A DNA stretch of 64,000 bases. Source: Sodiomyces alkalinus F11. Its lineage: Eukaryota > Ascomycota > Sordariomycetes > Glomerellales > Plectosphaerellaceae. The DNA is taken from contig NW_021167079.1 in the NCBI RefSeq assembly GCF_003711515.1, positions 3,871,940 through 3,935,939 on the forward strand, read 5' to 3'. The position numbers and the translations under genes were made by a program. Position 1 is the first letter of the stretch, and each line of letters begins with the position of its first letter. The notes beneath the pieces were generated by a model that saw only the letters and a program-made list of their open reading frames with translations, made no database searches and was not told the origin of the DNA. Shown piece after piece: positions 12,100 to 24,826 of this stretch.

Positions 12100-13260
12100 T
12101 CTCGGCCTCCTTCTTTAATAAGCGGTATAAATCGTTAAAGGTATTATAGTCTCCGGTATAGGCGGCGTAGCGGCGGGGCGCCCCGGCGCTATAGCTTTAT
12201 AATATCCTAGGCCTTAGGCGTACGCTAATTCGGGCTTAGCGTAGTAGCGGTATACCCTCTCCGCTATAAGGTAGCCGTTTACTTAGTAGCCGAAGTATAG
12301 GCACTTATAGCACCTTAGGGGGCTAAGGTCGGGGTTATATAGTTTATAGATATAACTACCCCCCTTAAAAAGGAGGGTATTCCAGATAAGGCTTGCTGCC
12401 CCTTCCGGCGAAGCCGATTCCATAAAGAGGAGCGCTACCTTACCGGTGCCGTAGCGGGGTACCTATTATTATACTCGGATAATTTTTACCTCGGGGTTTA
12501 TATCCTATAAGGATACTAGCAGGTCTTCTTCGGATAGGGCGTTAAGGACCTCCCGGGGTATAGCCTTAGCCAGCATAGGGTAGGTATATACGGCTAGGGT
12601 AGCTCCTTTACTAAAGGCCTTCTTAATCTATTATTCCTTATAGGTAGCTTATTATTATACCCCTTCGGTAAAGGTAAGGTAAATATCTCCGCTTAGTAGC
12701 TTTTATACCGCTACGGTATCGTATTAGGTAATCGTGGCGTTTATAGCTTAGATAATATCCTTTAGGGTCTTATCCTTAAGGGGCTAGTCTTCGGGGAGGG
12801 TTCTTTAGCGGATAATTAATTCCCGGTAATACTTAGCGGGGATTATTTTAGGGGGTATAGGGTCCTGTGGTGGTACCGCTATAAGAGCCCGGGCTATAAT
12901 ATTAGCCTAGGTCTTTTTTATGCCGTTTATCCCTTTTCGGAGTTCCTCTCGGATAATATAATGAACGGTAGCGTATAGGTACGTTAACGGTATCGTACCG
13001 GCGTCTTTACGGGTACTACGTATTATAATTAGTTTTCTTTACTAGCTCTACGACCTAGTTAATCGTGTTCCTATTAGCTAGTAAGGCCTAAATTTCTGCT
13101 CTAATCTTAGTTACTCTCGGTTATAGGGGGCGTAGTAGTCCCCTTTTAGTCTTATATCGGTTCCGCGCTATATCCTGCCACGGGCGGGGGGGGGAGCGCT
13201 CGTATTACGAAAAGTGGGTCTATTACGAATCCTGTATAGCTAAGGCCGGGGCGACGCCAT
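12100..13260 (-). pseudogene. LINE A ORF1 relic with CCHC zinc knuckles
   Basis: A likely start ATG lies at 13260 (MASPRP...). Further in, RCYKC at about 12300-12313 is followed by Phe-Gly and by a second Cys-to-Tyr-altered knuckle (about 12235-12310). Tandem CCHC knuckles at the ORF1 C-terminus are typical of Tad-like LINEs, where ORF1 binds the element RNA. RIP stops break the frame. Confidence 0.68.
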
Positions 13261-13427
13261 CCTATAACTCTTCCGGCTATACCGTAGCGCCGGTATTACG
13301 GTACCGCTACGATAGTATCCCGGGAGGGAGGTAATAGTTATAATCTCTATCCTAATAGTTTTATCGATTTTACCCTTATTAGGCGCCCGTGGTTAATAGG
13401 CGTGTCGGAATCGCGAATTTTGTTATT

Positions 13428-15699
13428 AAGGAATACTAATAATATAGCTCTTCGCTAATAATCCCGAAATAGTATTATAAGGAATTCGATTATAAAATAA
13501 TATAGCGATTACCCGGATTAAGGCTAGGAAACCTAGGAATAATATAGCACGGATAACACTACTACTTATTAGGGTTACCCGCTCTAAGGACACAGAGCGA
13601 CTAATAAAAAAGGGAATCTTCTTTAACTATAGATACTATAATAATAAACCCTATAAGCCCAAGATCTCCTTATAACAGTACTTTAATTACTTTAACTTCG
13701 GATATAAAGTAAGCTAATACTAGGCGATAAAAGCGTTATACGGGTATTATACCGGCGTAGAGTCGGCGTACTAAGGAGGCTTCGCGGCGTATAAAGCTAA
13801 AACGGACCCGAAAAAATAATATTACGCCTCCTATAAAGGGCCGTACGCGGCGTTTAACGATAAATATCTAAATAAAGCGAAGGAAAGGGGGCGGACTAAG
13901 GAGGTATATACTAATAGGGTGAAGGTATATATCCTTAGCTAACTTAAGAAATATAGGGCGGAGCGGGAGCGTAATATCTTCGCGGTGGAACCGGAGCGGT
14001 AGCGTACCGTCCTAGTAGGAGACCTTAACCTAAAAAACCCCCTCTAGGACAAATACGATAGATATAAAAGATAATTGGAAGACCTTATTACGCTCGCGTA
14101 CTAATAATAACTTAATCTCGCGACCCTAAAAGGATATACTAGTAAGACCTCGGCTAATACTAATCGATAATATAGTATACTTAACCTTACCTAGGTTTCC
14201 GTGGACTTAATCTATATATACTAAGGGGATAATCTAGACCTAATAGGCTTAGACTATATAGCCTATGTAATTAATATTAACACGGTGTAGCTGTGTTAGT
14301 ATACTACTAGTAAAGGGTAAAGGTAAAGGAAGCTTAACCACGAAGCGGCCTAGAGAGAGGCTTAGAGGCTAGATTATAAAGAAATACCCCTTACCCCCGA
14401 AGTAATCGATTAGGCTATAAGCTAGATACTATAGGACCTTACTAATATCGCGGACGCTACGGCATTATAACACGAACTAACTGCCTTCTGCAATAAGCCG
14501 TTATAGTGGATATAAGAAATAGCAGAGGCGAATAAGGAGGTTATAAGGCTTATATGGCGCTATCGTCGGCGGAGTTATATAATAGGTAGGATAAACTTAA
14601 GGAGGTAAAGAAATAGCACGATATACTAGTTAAGATAAAAAAGAAGAAGAGCTAGCGTAATACTATCGATACGATAATAGTAGACTAAAAGAGCCTCTAG
14701 ATACTATAATACTAGGCCCGGACGGTAAGCTACCTACCCCTAGATCTCCTATCGATCCCGCCTCTCTAGCGCCGCGTGGGCTAACTAGTTATAATAATAT
14801 ATAACGCAAAAACAGTAATCCTTATAAAGAAGTTCTTCCTCTTACTATACCCTATAAAAAACGGGCGTATTAGCTGCGCCCCGAGGACGGAGATAATACT
14901 ACTCATATAAGAGGTTACGGAAAGGGAGGTTTAGTAGGTTATATAATAAATAGTAAAGTAGAAGGTACCCGGAGAGGATAATCTACTAAACGGATTCCTA
15001 CTCGTCTATACCTAGCTACTCTATAAGCGGCTAGTATAACTCTTCTCCGTAAGCCTCGCGGCTATATATTTCCTATAATAATATCGTACCGTAAAGGTAG
15101 TAATACTTAAAAAACAGGGTAAACTAAAGGAAGCTTATATAATAGCCTCGGGGTAATAACCGATATCCCTCCTAAGGGCTATAGAGAAAGTCCTTAAGAA
15201 GATAATAACGGGGAGAATTATAACTATAGCGGAGGAGTATCGGCTCCTCCCCGCCGGATAGATAGGTAATGAAAGATACCGTGATATAATAATAGCGGTT
15301 AGGGCTATTATAAAACGAGTATATGCTATATAGGAGCGCGGCGGGGCTATAACGTAATTAAAGCTTAATATCCAGGGAGCCTTAAATATAGTATTATACT
15401 AAAAACTCCTTAAGGTCCTTACTTAGTACGGCTTCCCGGACTACGTTAAAAAATAAACCTAGTTATACCTTATAGCACGCATAGTACGCCTACGCTTTAA
15501 CGGCGATACGGTATACTAGGTAGATATCTAGGCGGGAGTCCCCTAAAGATTACCCCTTTCCTTAATCCTTTTTATACTATTTATTAGGACGCTTTACTAA
15601 GAATTAATCCGGATACCGCGGGTTATAGTAGTCGGCTTTCCTAATAATACGAATATTATAGCCTTCGGACATAATAAGGCTGCGCTATAGGCGTACCTT
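13428..15699 (+). pseudogene. LINE C ORF1 end, endonuclease and RT block
   Basis: It resumes the ORF1 frame after the LINE A TSD, then shows CCHC knuckles with most Cys turned to Tyr (about 13610-13750, including FNFGYKV for FNFGHKV). The endonuclease has LVGDLNLKNPL (about 14010-14042), matching the GDFNLHHPLW box. RT has GVP-RLPLSLILF (about 15537-15575) and GFPNNTNIIAFG (about 15632-15668); NN at 15643-15648 replaces the catalytic DD. It is cut at 15699 by LINE D inside RT. Confidence 0.85.
15688..15699. repeat. 12-bp target-site duplication of LINE D (left copy)
   Basis: TAGGCGTACCTT is repeated at 16617-16628. Removing 15700-16628 rejoins the LINE C RT frame. The last two T bases merge with the poly(T) of LINE D, so the duplication could be 10-12 bp. 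Confidence 0.87.
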
Positions 15700-16616
15700 T
15701 TTTTTTTTTTTAAATTCTTTGCGCGCATACAGCCCTGAAGCTATGGCGCAGCGCCTATCGCCCTAAGGGCTAGAGGCTGTTAGAAGCTAAGTACAGGAAA
15801 CTAGAGCGTACTAAATAAAGGAAATCCTCCGTAACAATCTGCCTAATAAAACCAAATAGGTAAAAGGCCAAAGCAAAATAACTAGATCGCAGGAATCGTG
15901 GTTTACGCCCTGTACCACTCTGCCGAGGCTATTTTAGTAGCTAAAAGGTAGGCCTGTAAGGCCTGTATTCCTTTTTTAGTACTAAATAATAGCGGCAGAG
16001 ATAGCGGTAGGCCTGCTAGGGCTTCCCGCAGGGCTCTTCGTTCTTCTTTATAAAAAGGACAGGAAAGAATAAGGTGTGCTGTATCCTGTATAGGGGAGCC
16101 GGGACAGGAATAGCGGTCGCTAGCGTAGTTTTAGGCCCTTTTTTAGTGGGTTTTTAGGTAACCGAAGCCTGTTTTTAACTGCGTAAAAGCCGATTTTACC
16201 CACCTAGGGCCTTATGTTAGAAGTGGTTTTCGGGAGAAACGGAGGTTATCGCGGACTAGTCGCCGGTATAGACGGCCTAGTCGAACGGATTTACCTCTTT
16301 TCTACTCCCCCTCTTCGTGATTCTATAGGGTCTTCTAGTCTCGAATAAGGGCTTTATGTATCCGGCGTTTTAGGTGGCTAAGGGTAACTAAGCTAACGGA
16401 TTTAGTAGCTTTTTCGGGGTTTAACGACCATTTAGCTACCTTATCCGCTAGTTTATTCCCTTCTATCCCTACGTGCGAGGGGCACTACCACACAGAAACC
16501 GACGTGCCTAGTAGTTTAAGGCGTGAAATAAGGTCTTTAGCTTCTATAGCCCACTAGGAGGTGCGCTGAAGCTTTTGAATAGCCGCCTGGGAATCACTAA
16601 AAATATAGCACTCTAG
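15700..16616 (-). mobile_element. LINE D: 5'-truncated LINE with poly(A) tail
   Basis: A 917-bp fragment on the - strand ending in a run of about 14 A (read as T at 15698-15711). It encodes the end of an RNase H domain (HVGIEGNKLADK, about 16440-16480) and the terminal Cys/His segment CPGSPIQDTAHLILSC (about 16065-16112). TG and CA are far commoner than in the flanking LINE C, so it is younger or escaped most RIP. LINE E (24827-25200) is the same family. Truncation at the 5' end is usual for LINE insertions. Confidence 0.9.
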
Positions 16617-17840
16617 TAGGCGTACCTTAAACGGGTATGGGAAGTCTATTAGAGCTAGTTATAATAGAGTGGATTACGATTTAAGCTATAGAAGTAATAA
16701 GCTTCTTTATTTTACGAGAAAATATAACCCGCTACCACTTTAGTTACGTCTTAAGGGCGTACCGGCGCTATAGGTTAAAGAGGAAGTCGTAGGGGTTATT
16801 CTTAACTAGAAGCTTATATTTAGCACTTATATCCGGAGACTTGGAGCTAAACTCCTTACCTAGAAATATGCTCTTATACGCCTTATAGCGTTAGTATAGG
16901 GCTACCGTATCGGGGATACACGTAAGCTATACTAAATAATAGTCTGAAGCGCCGTACTCTATACGGCCCCGACCTTTTATACGATAACGGGAAAAGGGGA
17001 GAAGCCGAGCAGAGTACTAAAAGGAGTAGCTAGTAAGCAGGCGTAATACCTATATATTATTACCGGCATATACCGGGCTATAGCTATAAAGGTAATAAAC
17101 ATAAAGGCGGGGGTCCCCCCCCTTAGCTTATACTATAACGCCCTAACTGTATAAACGGTACTACGGGTAAAGGGTACTTAGATAGAGTAAGCGATACTTA
17201 AGGTATAATAAGTGGCTAAAACGGCCACGTAGCGAAGAAGACACGGTAAAGGGGTTAGACCCCACCTAAGATCCTAAAAGGCCTAGAAGTAAAAGTCGAG
17301 TCTTAGCTCCTTAGGAGTGAATTAGCCTAGCCCCTTTAAGTGGAATAAATATACTGGTAAAACTATACCTTAGTACGCTAATATAGTTGCGTAACTATAG
17401 TGTAAACGCCCTAATTCGACCGCGTAGCGCTTAGGAAGTATAAAGGCCTTATAAAGCTATAGACTTTTATCTTTACCTAGATCTAAATAAAGAAGATAGG
17501 TCTTCGCCACTTTCTCTTTGTAAAAGGCGTGCCGGATATAATATTACCGTGCTATTAGTACGCTAACAGAAGGCCGGAGATAGCGGAATATATTATACTA
17601 TAATACCGGGATATATTAGTGGAGATATAAGAACGCCTCGGGGCCGATACGGGTACGCGCCTACTAATAAAATAGGACTAGCTCCTAGCGCTCCGGAGTA
17701 AGGAGACCACGGGGAAGGTCGCGAAGTGGTTCCTATAAACCGGACGCCTTCCGGACTTCTGACTAATATAATAACTCAAATTAAAGGCGTAGTAAAGACC
17801 CCGTAGCGTAGGAACCTCGGGTATATACACGGGGGGAGAT
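16617..17840 (+). pseudogene. LINE C RT C-terminal block
   Basis: This continues the LINE C frame after LINE D. Readable pieces include LLYFTRKYNPLPL (about 16701), VKEEVVGVILN-KLIF (about 16766) and IYRAIAIKVI (about 17072), matching the layout of the region after the RT palm in Tad-like ORF2. Stops are RIP type. Beyond about 17.5 kb several frames compete and the protein can no longer be followed. Confidence 0.75.
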
Positions 17841-19849
17841 AAAGGCGGATATAAAGAGAATAAGTAAACGGCGAGTAAGACTTTTATTATTAGCCGTAAT
17901 ACGGCCGCGCGGTAGCTGCGCTACGCGGCGTCTACTTTTTACTCCTCCTTTTTCTTATCTCTATACTTATTAGAGCTAATTACTCCCTTATCTACTAGGT
18001 TAAGCTTATCCTTGCCCTTACTCTTATCCTCGGTAGCTAAGACGGTAGGATTACCCGATAACAGAATAAGCAGGTTCTACGATACGCGTTAGTAATAGGG
18101 TTAATACAGGGGAGGTGCGAGGGGACTTACGAGATAAGTAAGGATAGCCTTTAATATCTCGCTATTGCGAGCGTATTTATAATGCTACGTAGGCGTAGCG
18201 ATTATACTAGTATTACTAGGTTAGCATAGGGCAGCTTAGTATACTCAGAGAGTATAAGTCTAATAGAGAATAGCCTGCTTATACTTATAAATATTCTATA
18301 ATATGGTTAGTAGCGAGGACGTAATACAGGCAGTATAATAGAGAGAGGGGAAAATCTATAAAAGGGGTCAGCTTCTTATAGACGTCTAAGGCGGTATTAA
18401 TAAAAGTATTAGGGGTATTCTAGCAGGGGGGACTGATCTAATAGGAGGATTAGCGGCCTAAGAGTATAGCGGGAATATAGCGCGGATAAACCGGAGGGTA
18501 GTCTTAGGTACTACGGTTACAATTAATATATTTTATATAATATACCCCGGCTCCTAAGTCGGGTTAGTATAATATAGCATAGAGTAGTCGTATAGCAGAG
18601 ATATAGCGAGGACGCGATGGAACTACTTACTAGGCGGATTCTTATACGGGGCGGCACTATATTCTTAGGCTAATAATACTATATATAAGGTATAAGGAGA
18701 TAAGCGTAGTATAGATTTAGACTATACCGGGTTCGGATATAAAGCGAAGGCGTAAAGCGGGCGCTACTATAATAGCGCGGTGGACTTATAATTAAGGACT
18801 TGGGGGTAGCCGGTCCTTTACCCTTTTAGGAGCCGGAACCGGCTCCCCCTTTAGCGACGGTATTCTTTTTAGTAGGTATCTAAGGAGGAAAGAGAGTTAG
18901 ACCGGGGTAGGCGCTATGGGAGCGGAGCGGTAATAGCGTAAGGGTAGCACGACCCGGGGCCCTATAGGATCCCCTATACTATAGCCGAATAGTACCGGGG
19001 GTATCCTATATAGAAGTGCTTTAGGGCTATACTTATATTATACCGATTACGCTAAACTTACCTCGAAAAACGATAGCTTAAAAAAAGAAAAAAAGGAGAA
19101 GGGGAAAGAAAAGAGGAAAAGGGGAAAGAAAGGAGGAAAAGGGGGAGGTTTATAAGAGGAGGAGATAGCAGATTAGGCCTACGAGTCACTATACCTACTA
19201 GAAAACGGCAGCCATGCCTAGCCTGGCTTATACTATAGCGTCTACCCCGGGGAGTCCACGTAGCGCAAAAGGAAGGCACGCGGCTATACTAGGGCTACTA
19301 TAAATAATAGGTATATAAGGGCGATTTACGAATAAATAATAAATAAAGGAAAGAGTAGTAGGGGGGCGGGTACGCCCCCGCCCTTATAAAAGAAAGCGAA
19401 GGCATAAAGGGCACCGTGGCGAGGGGAATAATAACCTCGCCGGATCTAGAATAAAGAAAAGGACGGCGGCGAGTAACCGTGGCGGTAACGTGCTAAGGGC
19501 GCGCGCGACCCGATATAGCACTAACTAAACTAACCAGCCGATCCCTATTAGCCACTAGCCCGGAGGTAAGATCCGGTTTTCGAATAGCAATAGGAATATA
19601 GCCACGGGGCGATACCGTAACAGCTATATATAATAAAACTTTCTTATATAATAAGAGCGTAGGGGTTTTTATTTATTAACGGTTTCCCCTCGAAAAGCAC
19701 AGAAGGACTATTACCCAGGTAGCTAGCCTAGCTTAGCTAAGCGAGAGCAGAGTAATAAATAATAATAATAACAATATTATATTATCCTTTATATATAACC
19801 TTAACAGGTATCTTTAGAATCCGTACCCCTTTTTTAGACTAACTAAAGG
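17841..19849. other. unresolved RIPed sequence between LINE C and LINE B
   Basis: No domain could be identified. The - strand at about 17880-18080 reads as Lys-rich low-complexity protein. A polypurine tract lies at 19079-19157. A GC-rich inverted repeat (GGGGGCGGGTACGCCCCC) is near 19362-19381. Base composition is RIP-like throughout. It may hold the LINE C 3' region and a further unidentified insertion. Confidence 0.5.
19079..19157 (+). repeat. polypurine tract
   Basis: About 80 bases are nearly pure A/G in blocks such as AAAGGAGAAGGGGAAAG, repeated with variation. The - strand frame over it (19058-19279) is Leu/Phe/Ser/Pro-rich only because of this tract and is not called as a gene. Confidence 0.85.
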
Positions 19850-22800
19850 ATTATTATCATTATTATTAATCTTATTCCGTTATGCTATCTAATCTATAGG
19901 AGTCTAATTTAAGATTATACGATCCTTCTTAGGTGGCTATAGAGGGGAAAACCCGGGGTTCTAGGGGATAACCTCTATACTTATTCTTAGGTAGAGTAAT
20001 ACTATTACAGGGCCGGTATAGCCCCGGTTCGTCTTTTTTACGGATCTGGATTATACCTTTAGGCTAGTAGCTAATAGGAAGAGTAGTAGGCCATAGTTTG
20101 GGTTAGCTTAGGCTAATCGCTAGCGAGGGAGCGGAGGCCGTATAGGTGCCGCGGCGTCTCTGCTATACGGCGGCCATGGTAGACAATACTCGGTCTTCTT
20201 ATATCCCCGTAGATTATTCCTATTATCCTTTCCGTTTAATTAATAAAGAGAATAAGTAAGGTAAGCGCTCCTGCCTCTCTTAAGGTGGGTGCTTATTATA
20301 TCCGGCGGTAGGTAAGTAGGGTAAGGCTCCGCCTATAACCGTAAAATAGGAGATAGTTAATAGCCGATAAGGCCTTCCTTATTTTCCTCCTTCTTCCTCT
20401 AATATTATAGAGCTTATTATAGATTTTCTATTTATCGTGTTCCCATTTACGGCCCCGCGGGCTTACTGCCGTGGCGTTTTACTAACTAATACCCTCTTAG
20501 TATTCTGCTTCTATTTTCTCTTACCTATTCCTCTGGTATATAGTTTATAGGTAGTGCTATAACGGCGTAGGGCTAATTAGGCAGTATAGTAACGGCACTA
20601 ATAATAGAAATAATAGTAGTAACTACTATAATATAAGTATAGTAGCGTGGTAGTGTCTTAGTAATAGCGTGCTAATCTAGTTATAGATAGCGGTTACTAA
20701 TAATAATAACCGTTATTATAAGTAGACAACTATTCGAGTTATACCCTACGCGGGCTATAATAGTATTAAGGCGGTGTTAAGGCGGGGTCGTGGCGGCTAA
20801 TATAAAGTAGTTATCTACGTTATAGTAACCGTTTAGGTATATATCCTAATACTATCGAAGTATATACTAATATTATAGGAACTAGTACCGTATACTACTC
20901 GTACGCTAATAGCCGACCTCCGTATAAGGATATAAGTCGTCTTTACGCTATAGCGGTATCGCTAGTATAGTGAGATGATTAAATCTAAGAGATTAATAGG
21001 TTCTCCCCGCCGCTAAGAAGTAGTAGTAACGTCTTATAGACGTTTATATAGCCTACTTATTAGCGAAGGCTACCGGTAATAATAGTATCGCTGTAGTAAG
21101 TAATCCCCTTTCGGTATCACGGTAACGCCTTACTAATATTCTATAAGCTAAGGAGTACTCAAAGATAGTGGCCTTATTCTTTAGATAGGCTATCTTATAG
21201 GCGCTGCTTTCTAGTTACGGCCGTGGCGGTATCTTATTAGTAGAGGTAGTGGTGTAAGATATAGCCTGTTGGATTCGTTGTATAAAGGGTATAATAGGCA
21301 TTATAGTAGATTATTTTATGAGTAATCCCTCTTCGATTCTATTACGGCTCATTTACGATAGTAGTATAGCTAATAAGCTATCCTTATAGGGCTTTAAGTA
21401 TACCGAGACCGGCGTTAGCGCCTCCGAGGGTGGTAATAGTAATAAAAGTAGCGAGGAGTAATACTAGTATTATATTAATACCGCTAGGGTCCCGGCGTAT
21501 ACGGCCCCCTCTAATACTAATCCGGGCTATTATATTACATCTCCTCTGCTATAGTGCCGCCGCGTTATTATAGGCTTTTATAACTTTAAGGGCGAGGCGG
21601 AAATCGTTAAGCCCCTTCCGTTATGGAAACCACTTAGTAATCGCGCCGGCTTTAGTATTATATTCTAGTATATCGTATAAATCCCTTTTAGTTATAAGCG
21701 GTGTCCCTACGGCACCGAAAATGTTCCTACGCTCTTCCTCGGTCACGTCCTAATACTAAAGTATTACGTGCTCCGCTATTGCGGCCCCTTTATTACCATA
21801 GGGGCACCGTGTTGAGGGGAATCCCGGTACCCTTACCTTAGTTAGGAAGGCTTGTAGGCCTGTTTTTCGGATCGGATCTAAGTAAGTACGGAACTCTATA
21901 GTTTAAGGAGTCCTCTATATTTCCGGAGAGATATTAGGGGGCAGCTTTATACCATTACAGCGTAGGTATAGGGCCGCTATACTTCTACCTAGGTTCTACC
22001 TTATTTCTTTATAAAGGCCTTCCTTAGGGGCGAGGTTTCCGCCTAGATCGTTAAGGCGGTAAGCTAGGTAGTCTATACAAGGGCTATATAGGTCTTATAG
22101 TACCAATTCGGTGCTATTAGGGCTCTCGCCGAGATATATACCCCGGCTAGTATCCTATCCTCGGTAGCCTTTTCCTATATCCGGAGGACTTTTTGGGTAC
22201 TAAGGCTTAAAAGGTATAAGTTAAAGGGGGGGATAAAGGTCTTTTTTCGAGAAACCTAACCGGTACTGCCCGGTAGGCTCCTACTACTAGCCGGAGACAC
22301 GAGTTCTATACCGCTATGAGTGCCGCTATAGGGCTATATTAGGGGCCGACCCTTGTCTTATAGACGGCTAAGACATAGTAGGCTACTACTAGTCATATTA
22401 CCGCGAGGTATAGTTTTCTTATATCCGCGAAGCTATACACCTACGCCCACTATACTAAGCTTTAGAGGGGTATAGGTTTAGATAGCGAGGCGGCTTTTTA
22501 GCTTTTTAGCGTGTTATCGGAAGTCGAGTTTCCTGTTAAGCTAGACGCCTAGTAGGTATATCGCCTCCGTTACCGGTACCGAAGTAGTACTAAGGGGGAG
22601 CGGGGTAGATAAGGGTTAATACGCCTTTAAGAACGGAATATAGATATACTTAGCTAGTTTAAACTATAGTCCGCTCGTTATCTCCTAGTCTAGGTAAGTT
22701 CGTTACGTGGTAGTAAGACGGTACTATATCTATGCCTCCGCTCTGCTAAAGGCGATAATATTCGTGTTATTAGTAAAACCTATAATTATTATTTTAGGGA

Positions 22801-24826
22801 TTCTCTTTAGTTCCGCGTAGAGGCTAGAGATATAGAGGATAAAGAGGATAGGAGAGATCGGGGAGCCTTATAGGATGCCCTCGTAAAGGTATCACGGGGG
22901 GGCCGTTTCGCTATCGAGTAGTAATTAGGCTGTATAGTCTTAGAGGAAACTGCTAATTAGGGTAGTAATCTACTAAGGGAACCCTTTCCTCTTAAGTATC
23001 TTAGGGAGATAGGAGTAGGGGACGGTATTAAAGGCGTTTTTTATATCTAGTTAGAGTATCGAAGCGGTGCGGCTATAGGCTTAGCTCGCCCTTACGGCCT
23101 CCGTGACTTTATATACTACTATTTTAATACTTTGCCCGGTTCGGTTACCTATTTATCTCTCCGGGAGAAGCTAATACTCCTCCTCGATAATAGTAATACG
23201 GTTAGCTAGTATTCCTGTAAGGACCTTACTTATAGTGCTGAGGAGCGATATCGGTTATTACCCCTTTATTATTTTATAATCGGCTAGCGGCCGGCCTTCC
23301 TTCCTAAGGATTACTATAATAGTATAGCGGTACCTTTTCGGGTAATAGCTCGCTACGAGACACGCTATAAAGATAGTATTTAAGTCTTTAGTATAGGGGG
23401 GTCTCTAGGCCTTAAGGAGCCTTATATAGAGCCTATTAGGTCCTAGCGCTACCTAGGGCTTAGTCTTCTTAAGGCGCCCCTATATATCCACTACGGTAAT
23501 ATTATAACGGATATCCTATCCAGGGGGGAAAGCCGTACCTAGAAGCCTAAGGGCGGTAANNNNNNNNNNNNNNNNNNNNNNNNNNGAAGAACTTCCGGCT
23601 AAGGATTTCGGCTTTCTCCCCGTGTATTATAGCTAGGTTATCACTATTGCTATTATCTTAGCGTAGCGCCGGCACCGATAAGGGGTCCGGTAGTATCTCG
23701 CCTTTTATCCGTGCTTATTTTCAGAGTTATTAGAGGAGATTATTATTCTTCCTAGTCGAATAGAGTAGGTGCTACTAGTATTAGCGCTTTGCTAACGCTA
23801 CGACCTTATCCCGGTACCTCTCCGCCTCTTAGAACTCGTCCTATCAGTTTCGGGACTTCCTAGTTATATATGTATAGTAGAGGTGCTTTACTTCCTAGGT
23901 AAGAGCGGTTAGGTCCGCGTTCTACTAAGGGGTAGGCAGGAGTCCGGGGGTATTAGTATAGCGTTACAAGAATACCTTATCGGCTAAGTCTATAAGGTCT
24001 TTAATTAGAGTATTTAGTGCTATATTAATATCTTCTACAATTATAAGAGGGCCGGCCTAGTATAGCTACATAGCGGTAAGTTAGGGGACCTATAAGGGGT
24101 CGATGTCTTTCTAGACCTACCTAGGCCGGTCCGGGTCCCGTAGTAATACTATTACGGTATCTATTACTATATAGATATAGGCTATCTATAAGTAATAGTC
24201 CAACACGATACTAGTTTTATCGGGGCCGCTATCATCGTAGCGGAGCCCTTATATTACCTATATAAGATTAATAGTACTAGCTTACCGGCCTAGCCGGTAC
24301 TATATAATAGTTTTAGGTAGGGTAATAAGGTCTAAGTTCTAGCGAGTTATAAGGTTAAGGAGGGTATCAGCTTTAGGGTAATACCGTAGTAGCTATAACT
24401 AAAGGGGATGGTGTAGATAAAAGTCCCCGGCGAGGATATATTAGCCCCGCGGTAATACTATATTAAGAGTATCCTGTAAGGGTGTATTCTAGGGTATACT
24501 AGCTAATTAGTAGTTCTCGGACTAGATAGACTATATTATAAGAGCGTTATCTCCGGTCCAGAATATAACCACGTAGGCGTTATCGTAGGCCCGCCACGTT
24601 TACTTATATAGTGGGTATCTGTTATATATATAAAGGAGGGCACGGCCTTCTCCCTAGACTAATCTGTATACCCCATAGGAGGGGTAGGCTAGGCTTTTCA
24701 TAAAAGGGTTAAGGCCGGGTTCCTAAATCGCTATTATATTATACTCGGCGTAGTACCGGAGCGGGAGCTCCCTCCACGCCTAATTCCTCTCTATATTCTA
24801 TAAGAGAATATAGATACTTATTAGTT
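19850..24826 (-). mobile_element. LINE B: second copy of the LINE A family, 5' truncated
   Basis: It is collinear with LINE A from the TAA-repeat 3' end (19850-19875) to a point matching about 11795 in A, that is to the start of ORF2. ORF1 is absent. RT shows GFTNNTNIIA with the altered Asp pair at 22766-22771. A 26-base N gap at 23560-23585 falls where LINE A has a poly-G run (about 10540), suggesting a homopolymer gap. No TSD was found. Confidence 0.86.
23560..23585. other. assembly gap (26 N)
   Basis: A run of N inside LINE B. The matching site in LINE A is a G homopolymer. Confidence 0.99.

Larger units (their letters stand above)
6799..13427 (-). mobile_element. LINE A: 6.6-kb Tad-like LINE, apparently near full length
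   Basis: Bounded by a perfect 13-bp TSD. On the - strand the order is ORF1 with CCHC knuckles, endonuclease, RT, C-terminal region and a 3' end of TAA/ATA repeats (6799-6812) in place of poly(A). It shares sequence with LINE B (19850-24826) from its 3' end to about 11795; B lacks the ORF1 part. G-runs lie near 10540, 11795 and 13185. Both ORFs are broken by RIP-type stops. Confidence 0.9.
6182..17840 (+). mobile_element. LINE C: Tad-like non-LTR retrotransposon, split by two nested LINEs
   Basis: Three coding blocks on the + strand (6182-6798, 13428-15699, 16617-17840) join in one logical order once LINE A and LINE D are removed: ORF1, CCHC knuckles, AP-type endonuclease, RT, and the RT C-terminal extension. 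Both junctions carry exact target-site duplications. The open frame begins at the first base after the copia-1 LTR, so the 5' part of LINE C is probably left of the window. The 3' end was not found; readable coding fades near 17.8 kb. Confidence 0.85.

Noticed and set aside
16617..17840. Interval first taken as the upstream part of LINE D on the - strand
   Set aside because: The + strand continues the LINE C RT frame, and the 12-bp duplication places the LINE D end at 16616.
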